DNA from: Acidobacteriota bacterium | GTDB lineage: Bacteria; Acidobacteriota; Terriglobia; Bryobacterales; Bryobacteraceae | Length of the DNA stretch: 64,000 bases | Direction of reading: 5' to 3' | Assembly (NCBI GenBank): GCA_026394055.1 | Contig: JAPKYZ010000092.1 | Location: 124,001-188,000 of the forward strand | Shown: piece by piece, positions 24,900-34,547 of the stretch | Position numbering within the stretch: position 1 is the stretch's first letter | Layout: every line of letters starts with the position of its first letter | Notes under the pieces: generated by a model | What the model was told of the DNA's origin: nothing | The model's input: only the letters and a program-made list of their open reading frames with translations | Database searches by the model: none | Translations under genes and position numbers: made by a program

Positions 24900-27453
24900 G
24901 GAGCTTTTCCAACTGCCCTTCGTACTCGGCCAGCTTGGCGCGGAGGCCATCGACGATGTGAGCCGGGGCGCGGCCCATGAATTTTTCGTCGCCCAGTTGG
25001 CGCTTGGAGTTGGCGATCACCTTCTCCAGTTGCTCAACTTCTTTGGCGATGCGCACCTTCTGGTCTTCGCTGACGACGATGCCGGTGAAGGCGAGCGCCT
25101 CGCCGGGCTTTTCGACGTAGCTCAGCTCGACGCCGCTCAACCGGCGCACGGCCTCAGCATTGTCGCGCGCGGTGACCACAAACGCCGTGTCGCCTTCCAG
25201 CGTCAAGGTCTTGGTCTGCCGCTGGTTGGCCTTGATGTCGCGGACCTTGGTGATGATCTCCTGGAGCCGCTCCATCTCTTTCTCGGCGGCGGCATCTTCG
25301 AGCGCGGCGTCGGGTTGCGGGAAGGCGGCCAAGGTGATGGAACGGCCTTCGCCCGGGTTCAGGCGCTGCCACAGCTCCTCCGTGATGAACGGCATTTCTG
25401 GATGCAGCAGGCGCAGGGCGCTCTCAAAGACGTTCAGGATGTTGCGCCAGTGATGGTCGAGGCCGGAGCCTTCGACGAAGCGCATCTTTTTCAGCTCAAT
25501 GTACCAGTCGCAAAAATCGCTCCAGAAGAAGTGCCAGATGGTCTGGGCGGCTTCATGGTAGCGGTACTGCTCGATGGCGGAGTTCATCGCAGTCGCCGCG
25601 GCGTTCAGACGGGACCAGATCCAGCGGTCTTCGAGCGTGGTGCGTTCGCCGGCCTCGGGGATGCACGGCTCGACGCCAGCCTTCTCCATGTTGAGGAACA
25701 GGAAGCGCGAGGCGTTCCAGATCTTGTTGGCGAAGTTGCGCGAGGCGGGTAGCTTGTCTTCGGTCCAGACAATGTCGGCACCGGGGGCGGCGGCGGTCAA
25801 CAGGGCCATGCGCACGGCGTCGGTGCCGTACTTGGCCGTGATGTCCAGCGGGTCCACCGTGTTGCCGCGCGTCTTCGACATCTTGCGTTTTTCGGCGTCA
25901 CGCACGATGCCGTGGATGTAGACCTTGCGGAACGGCACATCGCCCATGAATTCCAGGCCCAGCATGGCCATGCGGCTGCACCACAGGAACAGAATCTCGT
26001 AGCCCATGATCATCAGCGACGTCGGGTAGAACGTCTTTAAATCGGGCGTCTGGTCCGGGAAGCCGAGCGTGGACATGGGCCACAGGCCGCTCGAAAACCA
26101 GGTGTCGAGCACGTCGGAATCCTGCTTCAAATCACTGCTGCCGCACTTGGTGCAAACGGTGGGGGCTTCACGCGCGACGATGATCTCTTTGCAGTCTTGG
26201 CAGTGCCAGGCCGGGATCTGGTGGCCCCACCACAGCTGGCGCGACACGCACCAATCATGGATGTTGTCGAGCCAAGCCAGCAGCGTGCGGCTCCAGTTTT
26301 CCGGCTGCACTTCGATGCGGCCATCGCGAACGGCCTGCGCCGCCTTGTCCGCCAGCGGCTTCATCTTGACGAACCACTGGGTCGAGAGCATCGGCTCGAT
26401 CACAGTGGAGCAGCGGTCGCACTTGCCGACGCTCATGGCGTGCGGTTCGGTCTTCACCAGGTAGCCGCCGGCTTCGAGATCAGCCAGGACGCGCTTGCGG
26501 GCGTCAAAACGGTCCAGGCCTTCGTAGACACCCGCGGCGGCGGTCATTTTGGCCTGTTCGTTGATCACCTTGATGCGGGGCAGGTCATGCCGCTTGCCGG
26601 CTTCAAAGTCGTTCGGATCGTGCGCGGGGGTCACCTTCACGACACCGGTGCCGAACTTGGGGTCGGCGAAGTCGTCGCAGATGATCGGGATTTCGCGGTT
26701 GAGCAGCGGCAGCGTCACGGTCTTGCCGTGCAGGTGGGTGTAGCGCTCATCCTTAGGGTTGATGGCGACGGCGGTGTCACCCAGCATCGTCTCGGGCCGC
26801 GTGGTGGCCACCGTCAGCCACTCATCGGTGCCAGTGACCTGATAGCGAATATGCCAGAGGGACCCTTCGTGGTCCTCATGCTTCACTTCGAGATCCGACA
26901 GTGCCGTTTCGCAACGCGGGCACCAGTTCACCAGGTATTCGCCCCGATAGACGAGGCCGCGTTCGTGCAGACCACAAAAGACCTCGCGGACGGCGCGCGA
27001 CAGGCCATCGTCCAGCGTAAAGCGGCTGCGGGACCAATCGACGCTGGCGCCCACCTGCTTCATCTGGTTCAGAATGGCGCCGCCGGATTCGGCCTTCCAC
27101 TTCCAGACACGCTTGAGGAACTCCTCACGGCCCAGTTCGTGCTTGCGGATGCCTTCTTCTTTTAGCAGCTTCCGCTCCACCACCATTTGCGTGGCGATGC
27201 CGGCGTGGTCCATGCCGGGCAGCCACAGGGTGTTGTAGCCGCACATGCGACGCCAGCGAATGGCGACGTCGATCAGAGTGTGCTCCAGCATGTGGCCCAT
27301 GTGGAGCGATCCGGTGACGTTGGGGGGCGGGATGGTGAGCGAAAACATCGGCTTCTCGCTGGCGGCGTCGGCCGTAAAGAAGCCCTGATCCACCCACCAC
27401 TGAGCCCAACGCTGTTCGAAAAGTTGGGGCTCGTAAACTTTCTCAATTTGCAT
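24892..27453 (-). CDS. valS: Valine-tRNA ligase
   Basis: ATG 27453 is preferred because GGAAG lies eight bases upstream and MQIEKVYEPQ is the usual start; it gives 853 residues. The class I HIGH signature is PPPNVTGSLHMGHML at about residue 40 and KMSKS is present as KRKMSKTRGN. An editing (CP1) domain lies between. A zinc-like CxxC pair (CQDC, CTKC) occurs near residue 430. The C-terminal coiled coil (EQLEKVIANSKRQL) is present. It heads the operon with nadC, birA and coaX. Confidence 0.97.
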   Translation of the reverse strand: MQIEKVYEPQLFEQRWAQWWVDQGFFTADAASEKPMFSLTIPPPNVTGSLHMGHMLEHTLIDVAIRWRRMCGYNTLWLPGMDHAGIATQMVVERKLLKEEGIRKHELGREEFLKRVWKWKAESGGAILNQMKQVGASVDWSRSRFTLDDGLSRAVREVFCGLHERGLVYRGEYLVNWCPRCETALSDLEVKHEDHEGSLWHIRYQVTGTDEWLTVATTRPETMLGDTAVAINPKDERYTHLHGKTVTLPLLNREIPIICDDFADPKFGTGVVKVTPAHDPNDFEAGKRHDLPRIKVINEQAKMTAAAGVYEGLDRFDARKRVLADLEAGGYLVKTEPHAMSVGKCDRCSTVIEPMLSTQWFVKMKPLADKAAQAVRDGRIEVQPENWSRTLLAWLDNIHDWCVSRQLWWGHQIPAWHCQDCKEIIVAREAPTVCTKCGSSDLKQDSDVLDTWFSSGLWPMSTLGFPDQTPDLKTFYPTSLMIMGYEILFLWCSRMAMLGLEFMGDVPFRKVYIHGIVRDAEKRKMSKTRGNTVDPLDITAKYGTDAVRMALLTAAAPGADIVWTEDKLPASRNFANKIWNASRFLFLNMEKAGVEPCIPEAGERTTLEDRWIWSRLNAAATAMNSAIEQYRYHEAAQTIWHFFWSDFCDWYIELKKMRFVEGSGLDHHWRNILNVFESALRLLHPEMPFITEELWQRLNPGEGRSITLAAFPQPDAALEDAAAEKEMERLQEIITKVRDIKANQRQTKTLTLEGDTAFVVTARDNAEAVRRLSGVELSYVEKPGEALAFTGIVVSEDQKVRIAKEVEQLEKVIANSKRQLGDEKFMGRAPAHIVDGLRAKLAEYEGQLEKLRG

Positions 27454-27523
27454 GGTGGAAACTTCCAGGATACTAGGGCGCCGCAACCTTCACCAAACTT
27501 GTGGTGTTTAGGAAGAGCAGGAG

Positions 27524-27871
27524 ATGTACAAACCAATGATCAAATTTCTCACCATTGCCCTGCTGGCCACCGGCCTGACTTTCGCGCAGCAACCCGCCCG
27601 CCACGGGTTCCAGCGCGGACGTCTGGCCCAGGAGCTGAACCTCACTGATGCCCAGAAAGAGCAACTGAAGCCGATCATGAAGGAGCAGGCCCAAAAGATG
27701 CGGGCCCTGCGCGACCAGAACCAGTCGCAGCGCGAGGAGATGAAGAAGCTGCGTGACGAAAACGACGCCAAGGTGCGCGCGATTCTCACGCCGGAGCAGG
27801 CGGCGAAGTTCGTTGAACTGAAAAAGCAAGCCCGCGGCGGACGGCGGGGCGGCCGCGGGCCGCGGGCGTAG
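27524..27871 (+). CDS. Spy/CpxP-like periplasmic protein
   Basis: A 115-residue protein with a signal peptide (MIKFLTIALLATGLTFAQ) and a helical body. Two LTxxQ-type motifs (LTDAQKEQLKPIMKEQ and LTPEQAAKFVELKKQ) are the family mark of Spy/CpxP chaperones and metal-responsive relatives. The tail is Arg/Gly-rich (GGRRGGRGPRA). A second ATG at 27536 is possible. It ends four bases before the convergent gene. Confidence 0.8.
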   Translation: MYKPMIKFLTIALLATGLTFAQQPARHGFQRGRLAQELNLTDAQKEQLKPIMKEQAQKMRALRDQNQSQREEMKKLRDENDAKVRAILTPEQAAKFVELKKQARGGRRGGRGPRA

Positions 27872-27875
27872 CGCC

Positions 27876-28937
27876 TTAAGGCCAGACGCCGAGTTTGGCC
27901 AGTCTCCCGCGTAGCTCGTCGGGCGTACCGGCATACCCGCCGTAGGCCAAGGTGCCATCGGCCGCAATCAACGCGACCGAAGGCGTGGTTGAGAGTTGGA
28001 GGGCGGTGCGAAGGGATGAATTAAATTGGCTAATCGTCTCCAGCTTCAACCCGTGCTCCTTCAGATAAGCCTGCGCGGTATTGAGGTCATATCCGGTCAC
28101 GCCGATGACCACAAACTTGGAGCCGCCGAACTGGCGGGCCAGTAGGTCAAAGAATGCCAGTTGGTCGTTGCAACAAGCCGGCGACCAGAAAAACACCAGG
28201 GCGTTTCGTCCCTTGATCGTCTCGAGCCCGGGCAATGGAGGCACGCTCTTGCCGAGCAGTGGGTGCGGTTCGCCGCGAGAGAATTCCAGCACCTTATCAA
28301 AGCCTGGCGGCGGCGCGATGGTAAACACAGAGTCATCTATTGGCTGGTTGAACCGGATATTGCGATAAGCATGGGTCTCAAACGCATGGATCTCCTCCGA
28401 GTGCTTCTGGTCTGTGACCACTTGGTGGATGGCGTAACGCTCCTTTTCGATCCAAGCGGTGAACTCGCGTGAGGGTGCGCCCGGTCCCCGCGGCTTGAAC
28501 TTTCCGGTGATCACCCAGCATGCCGCGCCATCGTGCGATTCCTCGCGGGCGGTCGTCGCCGAGGCCGCATCATTGGCCAGCCAGAAGCCCCAAAAATCAC
28601 CTGGATGTTCCTTTTCGCCCAACCCCAACGGCTTCAGGATGTACTCACGCCTTGAACTATTGGACATATAGAGATTGGTGCCATCCATGACATAGGCATC
28701 GCGCCCTACGGGGAAACCTCTGCGCCGGAAGTGGCCCGGCGCGCGGTACTCCCAATGCATGTCAAGGCGCGTGTCGCGCGTGGTAGCGGAGCCGGTCCGC
28801 ATCTCAAACTTATAAGTAACGTCAACTTCCAGTGACCGCAGCCCGCGATAAGTATCTTCCGCGCGGTGCAGTATTTCCATGGCGTCTTGGGCTTGGCAGA
28901 ATGCGGCCCCGAGGATTAGGAAAGAAACGGTTTTCAT
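27876..28937 (-). CDS. LolA/DUF2092-like domain fused to a thioredoxin-like domain
   Basis: A 353-residue exported protein (signal peptide ending CQAQ). Residues 18-210 resemble the DUF2092/LolA fold (AEDTYRGLRSLEVDVTYKFEM, WIEKERYAIHQVV). Residues 225-350 are TlpA/redoxin-like (RNALVFFWSPACCNDQLAFFDLLARQF, TTPSVALIAADGTLAYGG). Where TlpA has WCxxC, this has SPACCND, two adjacent cysteines. It might be a periplasmic redox or lipid-handling protein. It converges on the Spy-like gene with a four-base gap. Confidence 0.8.
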   Translation of the reverse strand: MKTVSFLILGAAFCQAQDAMEILHRAEDTYRGLRSLEVDVTYKFEMRTGSATTRDTRLDMHWEYRAPGHFRRRGFPVGRDAYVMDGTNLYMSNSSRREYILKPLGLGEKEHPGDFWGFWLANDAASATTAREESHDGAACWVITGKFKPRGPGAPSREFTAWIEKERYAIHQVVTDQKHSEEIHAFETHAYRNIRFNQPIDDSVFTIAPPPGFDKVLEFSRGEPHPLLGKSVPPLPGLETIKGRNALVFFWSPACCNDQLAFFDLLARQFGGSKFVVIGVTGYDLNTAQAYLKEHGLKLETISQFNSSLRTALQLSTTPSVALIAADGTLAYGGYAGTPDELRGRLAKLGVWP

Positions 28938-29375
28938 ACAACCTCCCGTCGTCCAGATTTGACGCTTGAGACGACGGGAGCGTGCAAGAGTATTTTGCGT
29001 AACTGGCGAGGGCCTGTGCAGACTATCATCGCTCCTGCGCGGCAGATCACCGGGTCAAGAGCCGCACAGCTCCCATCAAACGCTAACGCCTCACTCTGAG
29101 CCGCGACAGAATGGAGCGGAGTGCCCTCCCGTCGCTCTCGCGCCTTCGAGTGAGGTGCACAAGATCCGCCCAACTCGCCAAAAACGCCCGGGCACACGCC
29201 CTCACTCGAACCGTGCCTCGCTTGCCATTAGCGGCGCGGCCGGGACAGCCGGGTGCAACGAGCGGTGGGTGCGGTTGGAGGGCACTCCGCTCCATTTCTG
29301 TCGCGGCTCGGCGTGAGGCGGACAGCGCGTTGATGCGCACTTAGCGAAACTTCGCGACGGTCGTGCGAACAGGCC
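28938..29375. other. 438-base gap with an inverted repeat pair
   Basis: The gap contains the type B repeats at 29098-29124 and 29282-29311. No reading frame with a credible product is seen on either strand. Confidence 0.55.
29098..29311. repeat. Inverted pair of type B REP-like repeats
   Basis: 29098-29124 (GAGCCGCGACAGAATGG, then AGCGGAGTGC) and 29282-29311 (GCACTCCGCTCC, then ATTTCTGTCGCGGCTCGG) are almost exact reverse complements. The 157 bases between them have no gene. Confidence 0.8.
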
Positions 29376-30524
29376 TTAACTCGCCTGCTTTACTGTTTCC
29401 CATTGCCGGCTGGCGGCGGATTTGAGGACGGCGTCGCAGACATAGTCGGTGGCGAGGCCGTCGCGGAAGGTGGGGGCTGCCGGGACGCCGGATTCGAGGC
29501 CGGCGATGAAATCGGCTACTTGGTGCACGAAGGAGTGCTCATAGCCGATCTGCAAGCCGGGGACCCACCAGTTCTTCATGTAGGGCTGGTCGCCATCGGT
29601 GACGTGAATGGAGCGCCAGCCGCGGACGATGCCCTGGTCACTGTGGTCGAAATACTGGAGCCGGTGCAGGTCGTGCAGGTCCCAGGCGACGCTCGCCTTT
29701 TCGCCATTCAGTTCCAGGGTGTAGAGCGCCTTGTGGCCACGGGCGTAGCGGGTGGCTTCAAAGGTGGCGAGTGATCCATTAGCGAAGCGGGCCAGGAAGA
29801 GGCTGGCGTCGTCGATGCCGACCTTTTCCACTTTGCCGGTGAGGCTGTGGGAACGCTCCTTGATGAAGGTCTCGGTGACGGCCGAGACTTCAACCATCGG
29901 GCCGTTGAGCCACATCGCCGTATCGATGCAGTGGGCCAGCAGGTCACCCGTGACGCCGCTGCCGGCGACGTTGACGTCGAGACGCCACAGGCCGGCGCCG
30001 CCCTGCGGCAGGTCGGCCGAAATGGTCCAGTCCTGCAGAAACTTGGCGCGGTAGTGGAAGATCTTGCCGAAGCGGCCCTCGTCGACCAACTGCTTGGCCA
30101 GCGTGACGGCGGGGACACGGCGGTAGTTGTACCAGACCATGTTTGCGACGCCCGCCTTTTCAATCGCGGCCACCATCTCCTCGCTTTCGGCCGGGTTGCG
30201 GCCGAGCGGCTTCTCGCAGAGCACCATCTTGCCTGCGGCGGCCGCCGCGATGGCGATGTCGCGATGGGTGTCGTTGGGGCTACAGATGTCGATCACGTCG
30301 ATATCGGGCCGCTCGACCAGCTTGCGCCAGTCGGTCTCGATTGATTCGTAGCCCCAGGTGTCAGCAAAGGCTTGGGCTTTGCCCGCATCGCGAGCGCAGG
30401 CCGCCTTCAGCACCACCTGATGCTCAGCGGGAAAGAAGTTGCCGACTTTACGGAAGGCATTGGAGTGGGCGCGGCCCATAAAGCCATAGCCCACCATGCC
30501 GAGATTGAGTGTTTTCTTGCTCAT
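29376..30524 (-). CDS. Gfo/Idh/MocA-family oxidoreductase
   Basis: ATG 30524 ([24 protein letters not shown]) gives 382 residues. The Rossmann motif [12 protein letters not shown], then [42 protein letters not shown] (read in parts) with the catalytic EKP, are diagnostic of NAD(P)-dependent sugar or inositol dehydrogenases. No signal peptide, so cytoplasmic. It is the downstream partner of the TIM-barrel isomerase gene, 17 bases apart, which fits oxidation of a sugar or inositol and isomerisation of the product. Confidence 0.92.
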   Translation of the reverse strand: MSKKTLNLGMVGYGFMGRAHSNAFRKVGNFFPAEHQVVLKAACARDAGKAQAFADTWGYESIETDWRKLVERPDIDVIDICSPNDTHRDIAIAAAAAGKMVLCEKPLGRNPAESEEMVAAIEKAGVANMVWYNYRRVPAVTLAKQLVDEGRFGKIFHYRAKFLQDWTISADLPQGGAGLWRLDVNVAGSGVTGDLLAHCIDTAMWLNGPMVEVSAVTETFIKERSHSLTGKVEKVGIDDASLFLARFANGSLATFEATRYARGHKALYTLELNGEKASVAWDLHDLHRLQYFDHSDQGIVRGWRSIHVTDGDQPYMKNWWVPGLQIGYEHSFVHQVADFIAGLESGVPAAPTFRDGLATDYVCDAVLKSAASRQWETVKQAS

Positions 30525-30541
30525 TGGAAGTTCGTTTGAAG

Positions 30542-31476
30542 TTAGTTCCACCCATGGGCTTGGCGCACGGAGATCATGGCCGCCAGAATGGAGTTCCAGG
30601 TTTCGGGCTGCATCATCGTTTCGTTCGAGAACATGCAGCCGTCCCAGCAGATGTGTTGGACAGCCATCGTCGGCTCGCCATCCTGGCCGCGCAGCCAGTA
30701 GCCCGCATCACGGGCGATCTTCAGCTTGCCGTTGGGGTCGTTGGGGAGGCAGTGGCGGCCGGTCTTGTCGTGGCTGCCGGAGCCCTTTACAGTGGCGTCG
30801 TTCTGGGCGACGTGGAAGTCGATGGTCCAGGGTCGCAGGGCGGCGGTGACCGTCTTCAAGGCTTCGTCCAGGGCGTCGTCGTCGTCCCAGGTATAGCCGT
30901 CGGGTAGGAGGCGGTCTTCCGGCGCGTTGTAGCCCATGGTGTAGAGCAAGGTGTGGGCCATGTCAGCCTGGAAGCCAATGAGCTTGGGCCGGTCCACCAT
31001 TTCGAGCAACTCCACCATCTGGCGCCAGCTGTGCATGCCACCCCAGCAGATCTCGCCTTCAGCCGCCAGACGCTCGCCATAACCGGCGGCGATGTCGCAG
31101 GCCTCACGGAAGGTTTTGGCGATCTTATGGTGCAAGCCTTCTTCACCTGCGTCAGGAAGTTGGCACGGTCCTCATCGCTGCCCATGGCGGAGCCGCCACC
31201 GGTCGGCGGCCATACGGGCGCCACCAGGGAGCCGACCTTGAAGCCGTAACCAGAGATCTTGGCGGCCAGCGCTTTGATGTCGTCGGGCGTGGAATCGATC
31301 GATACGTGCGGGTCGAACAGGAAAAGATCGACCCCTTCAAAACGCTGCCCATCGACCTCGGCCGCTGCGGTGAGGCGCAGCATGGTGTCGAGATCGATGG
31401 GCGGTTCGGAATCAGGACCCTTGCCGACCAGGCCGGGCCACATTGCGTTGTGCAGTTTCGGAAATTGGTTCGCCAT
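30542..31476 (-). pseudogene. Sugar phosphate isomerase/epimerase (TIM barrel) with a frameshift
   Basis: The N-terminal part (from ATG 31476, [20 protein letters not shown]) reads to about 31135 as LTQVKKA, then becomes nonsense; the C-terminal part continues in the next frame as [22 protein letters not shown] to the stop at 30542. One added base between GC and TTG restores [16 protein letters not shown]. Together the parts give one 311-residue xylose-isomerase-like protein with [15 protein letters not shown] and DFHVAQ. It is a gene broken by a one-base deletion, or an error in the sequence. It precedes the oxidoreductase gene. Confidence 0.8.
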
Positions 31477-31545
31477 GCTCAGTAGGGAAGCGTATCAAAC
31501 CAGCCCCCCTCGCGGCAGCAACCGCGTTCCAATTTCGCGCCGCGG

Positions 31546-32595
31546 CTAGTGAGCGGCGGCCGCCTCTTCTTCTTCGTTCTGGCCGTAGTTCACTTCGACG
31601 TAGCGCAGCACGCCACGGGCGACGGCGTTCAGCGGATCCTTGGCCTGGCGCACTTCCGAGATCGGGAACGGCCAATCCATCTTGCGGATCTCGCGTTCGA
31701 AGATCTTCTTGAAGCCGGCGGGCATGGTGGTGCCGCCGCCGATGACCAGCGGAATCGGCCGGTCCAGACGCGGCACGTCGGTGGAGGAGACCAGCACCGT
31801 GGCCAGCGAACCGATGGTGTGCTGGATCAGCTCTTCGTAGAAGACCTTGATCGAGCGGGACATCTGGTCGTCGGAGGTGCCGAGCAGGTCGAAGTTATTC
31901 TCTTTGTAGAGGCGGACGCGGGCAGCCTTTTCACCCAGCACTTCCGCCGCGGCGGAATCGACATCGTCGCCACCGCGATTGATGCTGAAATCGAGCACGG
32001 GGACCGACAAGTAAGTCATCGCCACGTTGGTAAGACCGGCGCCGAAACTAATCGCCACGCCCGAGTAACCGCTATCTTCGAGCTCCGAGTACACCAGCGC
32101 CTCGGCCTCATTGACGGCATAGGGGGTGTAGCCCAAGTTACGGAACATCAGCTCCAGGGCGGAGCGGTGGTTGGTGAGGCTGGCCTTCGAGACACCTTCG
32201 GCGTGCAGACCGGCGCTGGGCATGGAGAAGCCGACAACGGCCGGCTTGGCCGTGGCTTCGCCCACCAGTTCGCCGACAATGCGGTTGAGCACCAGCGTGC
32301 TGGCCGGTTCCTGCAAATTCAGGCAGCCGCTGCGCATCGGGCGGCGCAATTCGGCGTGGAACAACTCAGCGAACACCGTCGCCGCTTGGCCATAGGCGAG
32401 CAAAACGCCGCCATGCCGCAAAAACCGGATGCCCTGCCGCTTCAAGCTGTTCACCGTGGCCGGCATGTCCGGCACTTCGATGAACGCGTTCAGCGTCATA
32501 TCCAGCTGCAACCCACCATTGGGATTCCGTGCGGCCACCAGCCGGCTGGTACCAATGTCTACGCCCGTGAAAGAGCGGGTCTTGTCGATTTTCAA
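31546..32595 (-). CDS. Actin-like ATPase
   Basis: TTG 32595 is chosen because AGGAG lies seven bases upstream; it gives 349 residues. Actin-fold motifs are visible: phosphate-1 FTGVDIGTSRLVAARN at residue 9, phosphate-2 GVAISFGAGLTNVAMTYL near 190, and the adenosine motif PLVIGGGTTMPAGF near 288. The layout is close to ParM/MamK/FtsA-type filament-forming ATPases rather than Hsp70 (no peptide-binding domain). There is no membrane segment; the tail is Glu/Ala-rich (NEEEEAAAAH). It follows the low-complexity methyltransferase-like gene by 65 bases, probably in one transcript. Confidence 0.8.
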   Translation of the reverse strand: MKIDKTRSFTGVDIGTSRLVAARNPNGGLQLDMTLNAFIEVPDMPATVNSLKRQGIRFLRHGGVLLAYGQAATVFAELFHAELRRPMRSGCLNLQEPASTLVLNRIVGELVGEATAKPAVVGFSMPSAGLHAEGVSKASLTNHRSALELMFRNLGYTPYAVNEAEALVYSELEDSGYSGVAISFGAGLTNVAMTYLSVPVLDFSINRGGDDVDSAAAEVLGEKAARVRLYKENNFDLLGTSDDQMSRSIKVFYEELIQHTIGSLATVLVSSTDVPRLDRPIPLVIGGGTTMPAGFKKIFEREIRKMDWPFPISEVRQAKDPLNAVARGVLRYVEVNYGQNEEEEAAAAH

Positions 32596-32660
32596 AGCGA
32601 TTCTCCTGTCAACGGCGCGCTCTCGCTCGCGCGGCAATCAAACCAAGCGGAGACCCAGAA

Positions 32661-34547
32661 CTAAGCTTTGGCCGCGTCAAACATCGACGCCGCACCCCAG
32701 TTTTGGATTGTTCTCCACAGAGCAAGCATCTCAAACTTAGGGCCATGATCGTGGGACGGCTTGGCGGCCCGTAGGCAACCCGAAACGCGCTCCACTCGCG
32801 GCTTCTCAAATCCAGCTTCGCGCAGCATCCGTTCCACGTGCTGACGGCGGAAGCTGTACACTTGGCCCGGTAACCGCAACCCGCTCCACTGCGCGCCAAA
32901 AATCAGCGAACGCAGCGACAGCGGATCGAAGGAAGCCACCAGCAACCGGCCCCCTGGCACCAGCATATCGTGGACCGACCGCAGTAAAGCAACCGGCTCA
33001 CGGCTCTGTTCCAGCGCAAACGGCAGCACGCACATGCCGAAGCTTCCGAAGATGTGCGGGTTGCCATCGGAGCGGAGGTCCGCCAGTTGTTCTGGCGTCA
33101 GGCTGAGTTCCGCCAAGTCGCCGGTGGAGACGTGCGAGGCATTCATCACCGCCATCACACGCTCCCGCGATTCGCGGCGGAAGGCTTCGACGCGGCGCAA
33201 CAGCACCAGATCCTGCGTCTCCATCGGTTGCACGGCTTCGTCACCTGGATCCAGGCGCAGTACGGAGCAGCGGGGGCAGCGTTCGAGCGTGGCCGATACC
33301 TTCATCCAGCGCGTGCCCGCGCAGACCGGACAGGGCGCGCCCGTTTGGCTGCGGTGAAGCGCCGGTAGGGACCGAGTGCTGGGCTTCGCCGTGAGGCCTA
33401 CCTCGCGCAAGGGCGTTGAGGTTGGCACGGGCGACGAACCGCCAGCAGCGGCGGCAGCGCCGGCCTTCTTGCTCCCGGCCTTCTTGTTTTCTGCTGTAGG
33501 TGCGGCGGTGGCTGGGCGAGCAGGAGTTTTGGCCGGCTCCACCACGGGCTCCGTTTCGATGACCGGAGTGCTCACCGGTTGGCTGGCCACAGCCTCCGGA
33601 AGCGCCTGCGCCTCTTCCGGCATTGCGGCGGCGGCTGGGGGTTGAGAATCGGTGTCGTCAGGCGTGGAGACGTCGCTCTCCGCTTCGACGGCGGCGGGGC
33701 GCGCTACCGCTTCGATTGCGGCTGAGTTCTCGACGGCGCTGGCGACGGATTCGGGGGCAAGCTCAATTTCGGCTGGCTCTTCGACCGGAGGTTCGACGGC
33801 GGCGACGGCGACCGCTCCGGGTTCGGCTGGCTCCTGGGTGGCCTCCAAGGCGGTTGCGACCGGCTCGACAGGCTCTTCGATCACGGGATCAGCCGCCACT
33901 TCAATCGTGGCTGTCTCAGCCTCTGCTGCGATCACCGCCACTTCGGTGGGTGCAGGTGAGGGAGCGTCGGTGACGAGGTCTACTGCTTCAACCAGGTCGA
34001 CAGGGGCGGTCTCAACGTCAACGGCCTCACCAGCCAGCGCAACTTCCGGTTCAGCCGGGGCGACGATGGCGGCGACGGGTATCTCGTCGGTCAGCTCAGG
34101 GTCAGCGAGCTCAACCGCTGGTTCGGGCAACGCCGCCGCCTCAACGACAGGTTCCACCGGCTCGGCGGCTGCGGCCTCGTCTTCCGGGGCAAGGAATGCG
34201 GCGTCCGGAGCACTCTCCACGAGAGCAATGGCCGGAACTACCGGAAGCGCTAGAGGTTCAAAAGAGGGAAGAGTTGTCCCTAAGCCGCCTGGAATGAATA
34301 CGCGAGCATCCGCCAATGCTGGCAGTTCCCCACCAGCGGGAATTAGATTCAGCGGCGCAACCGCCGCCGCAAGAACCCCGGATGTCTCGGGTGTCTGCAA
34401 CAAGGTTTCACTCTCGATATTCGTGGGGATTGTTTTCAGCTCGTCCGGTTCCTCCTCCGGAGTTGCTGGGCGGAATCGCCGCCAGTCAGACCGGACGGAG
34501 GACAGCCCTCGACTCATCCGGTTTGGTCCATGCTTACCTATACTCAC
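32661..34547 (-). CDS. Long acidic low-complexity protein with zinc ribbon and partial methyltransferase domain
   Basis: A 628-residue protein from GTG 34547 (AAGG eleven bases upstream). Residues 1-35 are basic; about 50-370 are Ala/Pro/Glu/Val-rich, strongly acidic and disordered; 370-400 are Lys/Ala-rich. A zinc ribbon CPVC...CPRC lies at 406-426. Residues 446-600 resemble the second half of a Methyltransf_23-type domain (FALEQSREPVALLRSVHDML, VPGGRLLVASFDPLSLRS, VERMLREAGFEKP), but the SAM-binding glycine motif is missing, so it is probably not an active enzyme. It precedes the actin-like ATPase gene, which suggests a joint structural role. Confidence 0.75.
   Translation of the reverse strand: MSIGKHGPNRMSRGLSSVRSDWRRFRPATPEEEPDELKTIPTNIESETLLQTPETSGVLAAAVAPLNLIPAGGELPALADARVFIPGGLGTTLPSFEPLALPVVPAIALVESAPDAAFLAPEDEAAAAEPVEPVVEAAALPEPAVELADPELTDEIPVAAIVAPAEPEVALAGEAVDVETAPVDLVEAVDLVTDAPSPAPTEVAVIAAEAETATIEVAADPVIEEPVEPVATALEATQEPAEPGAVAVAAVEPPVEEPAEIELAPESVASAVENSAAIEAVARPAAVEAESDVSTPDDTDSQPPAAAAMPEEAQALPEAVASQPVSTPVIETEPVVEPAKTPARPATAAPTAENKKAGSKKAGAAAAAGGSSPVPTSTPLREVGLTAKPSTRSLPALHRSQTGAPCPVCAGTRWMKVSATLERCPRCSVLRLDPGDEAVQPMETQDLVLLRRVEAFRRESRERVMAVMNASHVSTGDLAELSLTPEQLADLRSDGNPHIFGSFGMCVLPFALEQSREPVALLRSVHDMLVPGGRLLVASFDPLSLRSLIFGAQWSGLRLPGQVYSFRRQHVERMLREAGFEKPRVERVSGCLRAAKPSHDHGPKFEMLALWRTIQNWGAASMFDAAKA

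Noticed and set aside
27454-27523. A T-box or other riboswitch before valS
   Set aside because: The leader available before the divergent gene is only about 70 bases, and no T-box motif or specifier loop is seen.
28934-29340. Short frames on both strands in the 29.1 kb gap
   Set aside because: They consist mostly of the inverted REP-like repeats and have no start signal.
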